This document shows positions 22,802-30,795 of a stretch of 64,000 nt of DNA, in pieces; position 1 is the first letter of the stretch, and each line of letters starts with the position of its first letter. The DNA lies in contig WFTQ01000034.1 of assembly GCA_015485355.1 (NCBI GenBank), forward strand, positions 1 through 64,000, given 5' to 3'. The DNA is from a bacterium. GTDB lineage: Bacteria > Calditrichota > Calditrichia > RBG-13-44-9 > J042. The translations under genes and the position numbers were made by a program. The notes beneath the pieces are model-generated. The model saw nothing but the letters and a program-made list of their open reading frames with translations, ran no database searches and was not told where the DNA came from.

Positions 22802-23104
22802 ATGCCGGCAAGTACTCAGAACTTGAAACAATTTCTGGACATTGCCCAGAATCTGTATGAAGCGGTGATGGTGATTTCCAAAAGGGCGCGTCAGATAAAC
22901 GAGGAACTGTACCAGAAAAAGCGCGACCGGCAGATTCTGGAGGAACTGGAAGGGGGATTTGAGGCCGAATTTCTGCAACTGGAGCAGGAGGAGGTGGAAG
23001 TGGAAAAAGCCGAAGTCGAAGAGGAAGAGAATCCCGTGGTCACCGCGCAACGGGAATTTCTGGACGGAAAATTGGACTTTCATTACGAACCCGTTCGCCG
23101 TTAA
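22802..23104 (+). CDS. rpoZ: DNA-directed RNA polymerase subunit omega-like protein
   Basis: 'QNLYEAVMVISKRARQINEELYQK...NPVVTAQREFLDGKLDFHYEP' matches the omega pattern of FCB bacteria ('NLYEAIVVIAKRANQI...EFLEGKI'). Confidence 0.7.
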   Translation: MPASTQNLKQFLDIAQNLYEAVMVISKRARQINEELYQKKRDRQILEELEGGFEAEFLQLEQEEVEVEKAEVEEEENPVVTAQREFLDGKLDFHYEPVRR

Positions 23105-23125
23105 TCGGGGTCAGTGCCGTACCTG

Positions 23126-23147
23126 CCCCGCCACGGCGGGGTTTTTT
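23126..23147 (+). terminator. intrinsic terminator
   Basis: CCCCGCCACGGCGGGG followed by TTTTTT. Confidence 0.88.
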
Positions 23148-23196
23148 CCTCCCCCAAACCCTCTTAACCCGAGAGACTTTACAATAGGTTCAACGT

Positions 23197-24456
23197 GTGT
23201 GTACATCGGCAGGCGGTTCCCATAAACACGGTTTATTGCGGCATTTTTTACCAGCCGGGTTACTGATTGGTTTACTGTGCGTCGTCCTTCCGGCCCAGAG
23301 CCCCATCGAAGTCGTGGAAAGTGTCCCTGCCGAGGTGGATTTGGGCCTGGCGGAAACCGCTAACACGCTGGAGGTCTGGTTGGAGATGATCCGATCGGCC
23401 CGGGAACGCATTGATATTGAACTATTTTATCTCTCCCATCGTCCCGGGGAACCGCTGGAAAAAATCATCCACGCTCTTCAAGAGGCGGCCCAACGGGGGG
23501 TCACCATCCGCATTATTGCCGATGGAAAGTTTTATCGAATCTATCCCGAGATGTTGGATTCGCTGAATACCCTCCCTCACATCGAAGTTCGTATTCTTAC
23601 GATTTTTAACCGGCGCGGTGGGGTACAACATGCGAAATACTTCGTCGTCGATAACCGGGATGTGTTTATCGGCAGTCAAAATTTCGACTGGCGGGCTTTA
23701 AAACACATTCATGAGTTGGGCTTGCGGGTGCGAAGTGAACCATTGGCCCGGCTGATCTTACAGGTGTTTCATCTGGACTGGAAACTGGCGCAAGATGCCA
23801 CGAAAATGGCGCCGCTGGATTCTCTGCCGGAGGATCGGTTGATCTCTTCTGAGAAACCCTTGACATTGGGCGGGAACGGGGAATCGATCGAGCTGTATCC
23901 CACCTTCAGCCCTGTGAACGACTCTTTGACGTTTCCCAATCTGACCCATGATGAAGAAGCTCTGGTGGCGCTGATTTCCCGGGCAAGAAAGCGGATCTTG
24001 ATTCAACTTCTGAATTATGAACCTCAGTACAACGGCCGGTTTTATGCGGTGCTGGATAATGCGCTGAAGGCGGCCGCTGCTCGAGGCGTGCAAATCCGCT
24101 TGCTGGTTTCCGACTGGAATACCCGAAAGCCAGGGATTTTCTACCTCAAAAGCCTCCAGGTGTTACCCAACATTGAAGTACGCTTTACCTCCCTGCCTGC
24201 ATACAGCGGTGGATTCATCCCCTTTGCCCGGGTGGAGCACTGTAAGTTAATGGTGGTGGACGATACCTGGGTCTGGGTGGGTACCTCGAACTGGGCGGAA
24301 AGTTACTTCCATCGTTCCCGGAACCTGGGGTTGGTCGTAAAAAGTCCCCGGATTACCCAAACGATCAGCCGAACGTTCTTCAAAAGCTGGAACAGCCGGT
24401 ATGCCCAAGAGGTGAATCCCTGTCAGGAATATATTCCTCCGCGGATCGAACCATAG
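23197..24456 (+). CDS. exported phospholipase D-like domain protein (two HxK motifs)
   Basis: 'QHAKYFVVDNRDVFIGSQNFDWRAL' and 'VEHCKLMVVDDTWVWVGTSNWAES'; hydrophobic N-terminus. Confidence 0.9.
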   Translation: MCTSAGGSHKHGLLRHFLPAGLLIGLLCVVLPAQSPIEVVESVPAEVDLGLAETANTLEVWLEMIRSARERIDIELFYLSHRPGEPLEKIIHALQEAAQRGVTIRIIADGKFYRIYPEMLDSLNTLPHIEVRILTIFNRRGGVQHAKYFVVDNRDVFIGSQNFDWRALKHIHELGLRVRSEPLARLILQVFHLDWKLAQDATKMAPLDSLPEDRLISSEKPLTLGGNGESIELYPTFSPVNDSLTFPNLTHDEEALVALISRARKRILIQLLNYEPQYNGRFYAVLDNALKAAAARGVQIRLLVSDWNTRKPGIFYLKSLQVLPNIEVRFTSLPAYSGGFIPFARVEHCKLMVVDDTWVWVGTSNWAESYFHRSRNLGLVVKSPRITQTISRTFFKSWNSRYAQEVNPCQEYIPPRIEP

Positions 24457-24474
24457 TCCCTTCTTTATTAAGTT

Positions 24475-24495
24475 GATAACTCAGTTTACACTTGT
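24475..24495 (-). promoter_or_regulatory. candidate regulator binding site (copy 1 of shared 21-nt motif)
   Basis: Minus strand ACAAGTGTAAACTGAGTTATC; 18/21 identical to 29332-29352. Confidence 0.55.
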
Positions 24496-24520
24496 ATGCT
24501 CCCAGGAACCGGTCTATATT
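24492..24520 (+). promoter_or_regulatory. candidate sigma-70-like promoter for kinase/activator operon
   Basis: TTGTAT - 17 nt - TATATT; the -35 overlaps the 21-nt motif. Confidence 0.4.
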
Positions 24521-24665
24521 GGAAGCGGACCGCAGGCAGAACAGGGTTTTCCGGGAAATGGTAAAACCAACGTCCCTGTGAAACCGATCCAGTATGGGGA
24601 AGCGTCGGGGTGAAGCGGGAACGGAACCAATGAGGGGTAAGCGCAGGAAAGGGAGAGCGACAGGA

Positions 24666-27600
24666 ATGGCTTTGCTTAGGACCGCATGGGTGTTGTGGCT
24701 GGTATGGCTATCGGTGGCCCTGCCCGATGCTTCGGGGGAGTCTCGCTGGGTCGAGGCCATGTTCGCTCGACCGGGGGGCCGCACGCTGATTCCGGAATTC
24801 GGCGATAGTTATGGAGTGGTGTTTCGGGATTTGAACCACGATGGGCTTCCCGATCTGTATGTGGTACGTTTTCGGAATTTGAATCGATTATTTGTGAATC
24901 CGGGGGGAGGCCGGCCCTTTGTGGACCGGACCATAGCGACCGGGCTGGGCGGTAACCTTATGCCGCGCAAAAAAGAGAACCTGGAACTCGGGGGTTCGGC
25001 GGTGGATTTTGATGACGATGGGCACGTGGATGTGCTTATCCTGGGATGGGGCGTTAGCACCCGCTTATTTCGGCAGGTAAAGCATTTTCGATTTCAGGAT
25101 GTTACCGAGACGATGGGGTTCACCCTGCCTCTGGATGGCAACATGGGTATATGGGGGGATGTGGATCGGGATGGAGACCTGGACCTGTTCATTACCGACG
25201 AGCACCATCCCAATCATCTGCTGATCAACGAAAAGGGACGGTTTTTTCGAGATCGGGCGTCGGAGTATGGCGTGGACTCTCCCGCCGTCAGTCAAGGCGC
25301 TGCTTTTGCCGATGTGGATCAGGATGGGGATCTGGATTTGTATGTCTGCAACTGGTTTGCTCCCGATGCCCTGTATGAAAATCGGGGGGGATACGAATTC
25401 CAGCGGGTCGAATTACCACTGTTTCATTTGACCCGTCCGGTCAACAGCAACAGCGTGTCTTTTGCCGATGTGGATAACGATGGGGACCTGGATTTTCTGG
25501 TGGCCGATCGGGATGGCCGGAGCCGGCTCTATTTAAATAGAATGACGCCGGGGGATACCGTCTGGTCTTTTCAGGAAGCACCTTTACCCTTCCAGGTGCG
25601 CAATGCCTATCCCGCCTATGGCAGTGTCATTGCGGATCTGAACAATGATGGTTGGCAAGATATCTATTTCACCAATATAGGTCCCAATCAATTCTTTCTG
25701 AATCGAGGGGGCCGGATACTGGAACTGGCTTTTCAGGAAAGGCTTTCCCGCTCTTCTCATAGTCAAAATTACAGTACCGGTGTGGCGGTGGCCGATGTGG
25801 ATCAGGATGGGGATCTGGATCTCTTTGTCGCCAACAAAGATACCCATTCGGTGCTGCTGTTAAATCCCCTGAATACCCGGCACAGTATCCGATTTGCCCT
25901 GGAGGGCGTGGGCAGCAATCGGGATGCCATTGGGGCAAAGATCTGGTTATACGTCCAGGATCCGGAAGGCCAAGCCGCTCAACTGGTCGGGTACCGCGAG
26001 ATCTTCGGGGGACAGGGATATCTATCTTTTAGTGAGCCCGTCGCCCATTTTGGGGTAGCACCGGAAAGCCGTTATATCGCCCGCATTGTCTTTCCCTCCG
26101 GAACGGAAATCTGGAAAACCTCGCTGGAAGCAGGCCATCGGTATCGAGTGGAGGAAAAGACAGGGCTGCCGAAATTTGCCTTTCGGTTCATCCACAATTT
26201 TCAGCGTCTGATGCTGGAGCCGAATTTCTGGATCAGTCTGGGCCTTTCTCTGATGATCCTGATCATGATAGTGGTGTTTCTTTCGCTGACAGGCAGTCGG
26301 TATCGCTGGCGAAACATGAGCTTTAATGGGTTTATTCTGCTCATTCTTGTTTTGCTGTATGGGGTTTTCTGGTTCTACCGGGATGCGCCGGTCCAAAAAA
26401 TTCTATTAATCCAGTTGGGGATTTTGGTGGTGCTGTTGGGGAGTACCATAGCGGTACTGGAAAAAATTCATCAGATAGAGAAAAGGCGTTTTGGGTATCG
26501 GAAGCTGCTGCAAACATTTTCTCAGGATTTGATTTTCATTAAGACCAATTCGGAATTGTTCACCCAGCTGGCCGCCACTATTCACCGAGCGCTGGATAGC
26601 ACCCTGTGCCTGGTGATGGAAAAGCAAGGGGAAGTGCTCCGCGAGGTTGTGCGCTCGGGGAAGACCCTGCCCCAAACTTCTGAAATTCGATTGACTCACG
26701 AAGAGCAACGGTTGCTGACGGGGGGTAAGATTCTGGCCTGCACCGAAGTCCGAAAGCAATTGCCCTATTTCGCCGGGATTCCCTGTGATTACTTGATTCC
26801 CATCGGGCGCAGAGATACTTTGTATGCGGTGTTGGTATTGGTGGTGGGGGAGGGGCGCCGGGAACTCAGCGCCGAGGATCGGAGCCTGTTGCAAATTGTC
26901 GCCAATCAGGCCGCAATTGCCATCGAAAATAATCGCTTCATCGAAGAAACCAAACAGTTAATCCAGAAGATCACCGAGGCGGAGGTCCGGGAAAAATACG
27001 TGCAGCAATTAGAGCGTAAAAACCAGGAGTTGGCGCGATTGTACCAGGAACTGAAAGATGCTCAGGCCCAGCTCATTCAGAGCGAGAAAATGTCCAGTCT
27101 GGGACAACTGGTTGCCGGGGTGGCCCATGAATTGAATAACCCCCTTAGTTTCGTGTATGCCAATCTCAAAGCGCTTCAGGAATATGTGGAAGCCCTCTCT
27201 CAGGTGCTGCATACGGTGTTGGCCCATCTGGAGCGTCCCGATTTACGGCAACGCCTTCAGCAGACGATCCAGCGGCTGCAGCAGAGCCACGACTTAAATT
27301 TTATTTTAAAGGACACCTCAACGTTGATCCGGGAAAGTCTGGAGGGCAGTCGCCGGGTCAAAGAAGTGGTTCAGAATCTGAGAAATTTCTCGCGTCTGGA
27401 TGAGGCCGAATGCAAGGCCGTTGATTTGCACGAGGGACTGGAGTCCACTCTGGTTTTATTGCGCAATGAGCTTCGCGATCGGATTCAGGTACACAAACAG
27501 TATGGCAAGTTACCCTTGGTCACCTGTCAGCCGGGACAAATCAATCAGGTGTTCATGAATATCCTGTTAAATGCCATTCAAGCTATCGAAGGGAAGGGTA

Positions 27601-27878
27601 ATATCTGGATTCGCACTTCCGTGCAGGCCGGGACGGTGAGCGTGGAGATACGGGACGACGGGAAAGGGATTCCCAAAGAGGTGCTGCCGCACATTTTCGA
27701 TCCCTTCTTTACCACCAAACCGGTGGGCGAAGGCACCGGCTTGGGGTTGAGCATCTGTTATCGCATTGTCCAGGACCATGGAGGCACCATAGAGGTAGAG
27801 AGTGAACCGGGTGGGGGTAGCATTTTTCGAATTTATTTGCCCCTATCCCGGTCCCGTAACAAGGAATCTGATGAATGA
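24666..27878 (+). CDS. hybrid-architecture sensor histidine kinase: FG-GAP/VCBS repeats + ASPIC/UnbV + TM + GAF-like + HisKA/HATPase
   Basis: Repeats such as 'DVDRDGDLDLFITDEHHPN', 'DVDQDGDLDLYVCNWF', 'DVDNDGDLDFLVAD'; 'SNRDAIGAKIWLYV...REIFGGQGYLSFSEPVAHFGV'; three hydrophobic helices; 'LGQLVAGVAHELNNPLSFVYANL'; 'NQVFMNILLNAIQAI', 'IRDDGKGIPKEVLPHIFDPFFTTKPVGEGTGLGLSI'. ORF track start is 24594; 24666 is preferred because the signal peptide starts there. Confidence 0.93.
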   Translation: MALLRTAWVLWLVWLSVALPDASGESRWVEAMFARPGGRTLIPEFGDSYGVVFRDLNHDGLPDLYVVRFRNLNRLFVNPGGGRPFVDRTIATGLGGNLMPRKKENLELGGSAVDFDDDGHVDVLILGWGVSTRLFRQVKHFRFQDVTETMGFTLPLDGNMGIWGDVDRDGDLDLFITDEHHPNHLLINEKGRFFRDRASEYGVDSPAVSQGAAFADVDQDGDLDLYVCNWFAPDALYENRGGYEFQRVELPLFHLTRPVNSNSVSFADVDNDGDLDFLVADRDGRSRLYLNRMTPGDTVWSFQEAPLPFQVRNAYPAYGSVIADLNNDGWQDIYFTNIGPNQFFLNRGGRILELAFQERLSRSSHSQNYSTGVAVADVDQDGDLDLFVANKDTHSVLLLNPLNTRHSIRFALEGVGSNRDAIGAKIWLYVQDPEGQAAQLVGYREIFGGQGYLSFSEPVAHFGVAPESRYIARIVFPSGTEIWKTSLEAGHRYRVEEKTGLPKFAFRFIHNFQRLMLEPNFWISLGLSLMILIMIVVFLSLTGSRYRWRNMSFNGFILLILVLLYGVFWFYRDAPVQKILLIQLGILVVLLGSTIAVLEKIHQIEKRRFGYRKLLQTFSQDLIFIKTNSELFTQLAATIHRALDSTLCLVMEKQGEVLREVVRSGKTLPQTSEIRLTHEEQRLLTGGKILACTEVRKQLPYFAGIPCDYLIPIGRRDTLYAVLVLVVGEGRRELSAEDRSLLQIVANQAAIAIENNRFIEETKQLIQKITEAEVREKYVQQLERKNQELARLYQELKDAQAQLIQSEKMSSLGQLVAGVAHELNNPLSFVYANLKALQEYVEALSQVLHTVLAHLERPDLRQRLQQTIQRLQQSHDLNFILKDTSTLIRESLEGSRRVKEVVQNLRNFSRLDEAECKAVDLHEGLESTLVLLRNELRDRIQVHKQYGKLPLVTCQPGQINQVFMNILLNAIQAIEGKGNIWIRTSVQAGTVSVEIRDDGKGIPKEVLPHIFDPFFTTKPVGEGTGLGLSICYRIVQDHGGTIEVESEPGGGSIFRIYLPLSRSRNKESDE

Positions 27879-29329
27879 AAGCGAAGCGACGATTAAAAGT
27901 ACTGGCGGTAGACGATGAGCCGGGCATATTGCATGCCATCCAGCGCGTTTTACGACGGGACTTTGATGTCGTTCTATCGGCCTCTCCTCTTTCGGCGCTG
28001 GAGGTGTTGCGGGATCAGGAAATCGCCGTGATGCTGGTGGATCAGCGCATGCCGGAGATGACCGGGGTGGAACTCTTGCGCAAGGCACGAGAAATCCGGC
28101 CCGAAGCCGTCCGCATCTTAATTACTGGCTATTCCGACATTGATGCGACCATTCAAGCAATTAACGAGGGTCAGGTGTTTTATTACATTCAGAAACCCTG
28201 GGAACCCGAGGAACTCCGCCTGATTGTTCGACGCGCCGGAGAGCATTTTCAGTTGAAAAAAGACAATGATCGCCTGGTGGAGGAATTAAAACAGGCGAAC
28301 GAGCGGCTCCGAAGAGAAAATATCCTGCTGCATCGGGAAATGGAAGCGGAGTATGCTTTCGATCAGATTATTGGAAAAAGTTCTGCCATGCAGCAAGTAT
28401 TTCATCTGTTAAAGAAGGTGATCCCTACGGATGTCACCGTGTTGATTACCGGAGAAACCGGCACCGGAAAGGAACTGATTGCACGTGCCATTCACTTTAA
28501 TGGACCCCGGAAGCAGAAAATGTTTGTAAGCCAGAATTGTGCGTCCTTGCCGGAAACCCTCCTGGAAAGCGAATTGTTTGGGCACGTGAAAGGGGCGTTT
28601 ACCGGGGCCACCCGGGACAAAAAGGGTCTCTTCGAAATCGCCGATGGGGGGACTATTTTCCTGGATGAGATCGGGGAAACGTCCCCGGAATTTCAAAAAC
28701 GATTGTTGCGCGTTTTACAGGAGGGGGAGATTCATCCCGTCGGCTCCGAAAAAACCATTCATATCGATGTGCGGATCATTTCGGCTACGAATCGGGATTT
28801 AACCCGGGCAGTGGCGGAAGGAAAATTTCGGGAGGATTTATTTTACCGATTGAATGTTTTTCCCATTCATTTGCCTCCGTTAAGAGAACGGCGGGAAGAT
28901 ATTCTGGAGTTGGCTCACCATTTTGTCCAAAAATATGCCCTCAAAATGGGTAAATCCATTGCCGGCATCAGCGAATCGGCCTTGCAACTGTTGCAGGAAT
29001 ACGATTATCCCGGAAATGTTCGGCAGCTGGAAAATATTATTGAGCGGGCGGTCGTTCTGGCCGACGAGGGCATGGAAGTTACCCCGGAATTGATCGACTT
29101 ACCCGGGTCCGCAGGGACCGCCGCGAGACTGGGGGAAACCGTTTCCGGAAAAAATCCGGGGTTGAAAAAACGGGTGGAAGAGCTGGAACGCTATTGCATC
29201 GAGCAAGCCCTGCAGCGCCATCGTGGAAACATCAGTCGGGCCGCCCGGGAGCTGGGGCTCAGTCGAATGGGGCTGCACAAAAAGTTGCAACGCTATCGGG
29301 TGGATTTAAAACGCTATAAACAAAGTTAG
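27875..29329 (+). CDS. NtrC-family sigma-54-dependent response regulator
   Basis: REC '[31 protein letters not shown]'; AAA+ '[79 protein letters not shown]'; Fis-type HTH. ATGA overlap with kinase. Confidence 0.98.
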   Translation: MKAKRRLKVLAVDDEPGILHAIQRVLRRDFDVVLSASPLSALEVLRDQEIAVMLVDQRMPEMTGVELLRKAREIRPEAVRILITGYSDIDATIQAINEGQVFYYIQKPWEPEELRLIVRRAGEHFQLKKDNDRLVEELKQANERLRRENILLHREMEAEYAFDQIIGKSSAMQQVFHLLKKVIPTDVTVLITGETGTGKELIARAIHFNGPRKQKMFVSQNCASLPETLLESELFGHVKGAFTGATRDKKGLFEIADGGTIFLDEIGETSPEFQKRLLRVLQEGEIHPVGSEKTIHIDVRIISATNRDLTRAVAEGKFREDLFYRLNVFPIHLPPLRERREDILELAHHFVQKYALKMGKSIAGISESALQLLQEYDYPGNVRQLENIIERAVVLADEGMEVTPELIDLPGSAGTAARLGETVSGKNPGLKKRVEELERYCIEQALQRHRGNISRAARELGLSRMGLHKKLQRYRVDLKRYKQS

Positions 29330-29352
29330 CAACAAGTGTAAACAAAGTTGTC
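29317..29352 (+). promoter_or_regulatory. candidate enhancer/UAS: tandem TAAACAAAGTT elements including copy 2 of the 21-nt motif
   Basis: TAAACAAAGTT at 29317-29327 and 29339-29349 (22-nt spacing); ACAAGTGTAAACAAAGTTGTC at 29332-29352. Confidence 0.5.
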
Positions 29353-29452
29353 GGTTTTAAAGCGGTTTCTAAGCACCGAGGAAATAGCCTTCCACTTAAT
29401 TTCTCTAAAAAAATAAAGAATTTTGTGATGTCGCCTTTCCCATAGAATCTTT

Positions 29453-29467
29453 TGGCACATATATTGA
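29453..29467 (+). promoter_or_regulatory. candidate sigma-54 (-24/-12) promoter
   Basis: TGGCAC-ATATA-TTGA: GG and the -12 element at canonical spacing, but -12 reads GA instead of GC. Confidence 0.5.
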
Positions 29468-29505
29468 GTTATAAAAGAGTGGAATCAAAAAGGGGTGATC
29501 GAAAG

Positions 29506-30768
29506 ATGAAAACATGGCGATCTGTTTTACTAATATTGATAGGCATCGTTTCCCTGACAATTTTTCAGGGTTGTTATACCACTTTCGGAACCACCCGCGG
29601 GGTAACCTCTACCACCGTTGTGTATGGGGACGAAGAATCTGATTATGTTGAGGTCGATACCGTCTATGATGCTTATGCGTATGACGCCGACGGGAGCGGA
29701 ACCCTGGTTCAGAATTACTATATTTACAACAGAGGTTTTTTGACCGGTGGATGGTATGATCCGTTTGTTTACGATCCTTTCTATTACGACCCATTCTATT
29801 ACAGTCCCTTTGTGAGTATTCATCTGGGATTGTATTTTGGTCGGCCGTTCTGGTATTATCCGCCTCCCGTGGTGGTTTACTCTCCGTACTGGTCCCAACA
29901 TTTTTATTGGTGGGATTATTACTATTATCCAGCATATTGGGGATATTATGACTATTACGGGTACTACCCTTATTATTGGGATGGTTTTTACTGGGGCGGT
30001 TGGTACAATTATGGATATGTAAGGGAACGGGCTCCGTATAAGCGTCGAGAATGGGATCGTCGGAGGCCTCTGGTCCAGAACCGGGAGCCGTCGGATCGCA
30101 TGCGGGGGGAGGGTACCCGCCAGATAACCTCCAGCCCGGTTGTTACCGAGAGTTCCAGAAGAGTGGTTGATGAACGGACCGGGAGGACGGTGATTGATCG
30201 GAAAATCGTCGATCGCAAACGCCAGCGCCAGAGGAACCCCCAGATCGTTCGCAACCGGGAACGAAGAGAGCTGAGCAATGCCCCGGATCAGAAGAGAAGA
30301 CAGCGCATTATTCGTAAGGTGTATGATAGGGAGCGGACGCGCAAAGCGATCGTCAGGTCGAAGGATCGAGGTGAGAAACGGGAGGTACGGGCCCAAAAGA
30401 AAACGGAACGGAAAATCGTCCGCACCAAAAATCCTCGCCGGGTGGAAAAGAAGGTGGTTCGTTCTCAGGGACGGCGGTCGGCGCCCCGGAAAGAGATTCA
30501 CCGAAGCCGAAACCGAGATAATCAGCAATACCGACGCACTAATCGAAAGGGTGGGGATGAGGCGGTCGCCCCCGCACGAAAGAGCCCTTCTCCCCGCAAG
30601 TCCTATCGTTCCAGCCGAACGGGCTCTTCTCATCGTCCCAGCTATCGTTCGTCCTCTCGTTCCATGGGCCGGAGCAGTTGGAGAAGCAGTGGCGGCACCC
30701 GTTCCGGGCGTTCATCGGGAATGGTTCGTAGCGCCCCCTCGCGCGGTACCGCCGCCAAACGTCGTTGA
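29506..30768 (+). CDS. lipoprotein with Tyr/Trp-rich low-complexity domain and long Arg/Lys-rich then RS/RG-rich C-terminus
   Basis: 'MKTWRSVLLILIGIVSLTIFQGC' lipobox; 'YDPFVYDPFYYDPFYYSPF...FYWWDYYYYPAYWGYYDYYGYYPYYWDGFYWGGW'; Arg-rich tail to '...GRSSGMVRSAPSRGTAAKRR'. Confidence 0.85.
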   Translation: MKTWRSVLLILIGIVSLTIFQGCYTTFGTTRGVTSTTVVYGDEESDYVEVDTVYDAYAYDADGSGTLVQNYYIYNRGFLTGGWYDPFVYDPFYYDPFYYSPFVSIHLGLYFGRPFWYYPPPVVVYSPYWSQHFYWWDYYYYPAYWGYYDYYGYYPYYWDGFYWGGWYNYGYVRERAPYKRREWDRRRPLVQNREPSDRMRGEGTRQITSSPVVTESSRRVVDERTGRTVIDRKIVDRKRQRQRNPQIVRNRERRELSNAPDQKRRQRIIRKVYDRERTRKAIVRSKDRGEKREVRAQKKTERKIVRTKNPRRVEKKVVRSQGRRSAPRKEIHRSRNRDNQQYRRTNRKGGDEAVAPARKSPSPRKSYRSSRTGSSHRPSYRSSSRSMGRSSWRSSGGTRSGRSSGMVRSAPSRGTAAKRR

Positions 30769-30795
30769 ATCCGTTGAAAGTGCAGGAGTCATTTT

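Noticed and set aside
29530-30633. 367-aa minus-strand ORF
   Set aside because: Fully antisense to the lipoprotein CDS, which has a lipobox, RBS and promoter. The antisense ORF reflects codon bias of Tyr/Arg-rich sequence.
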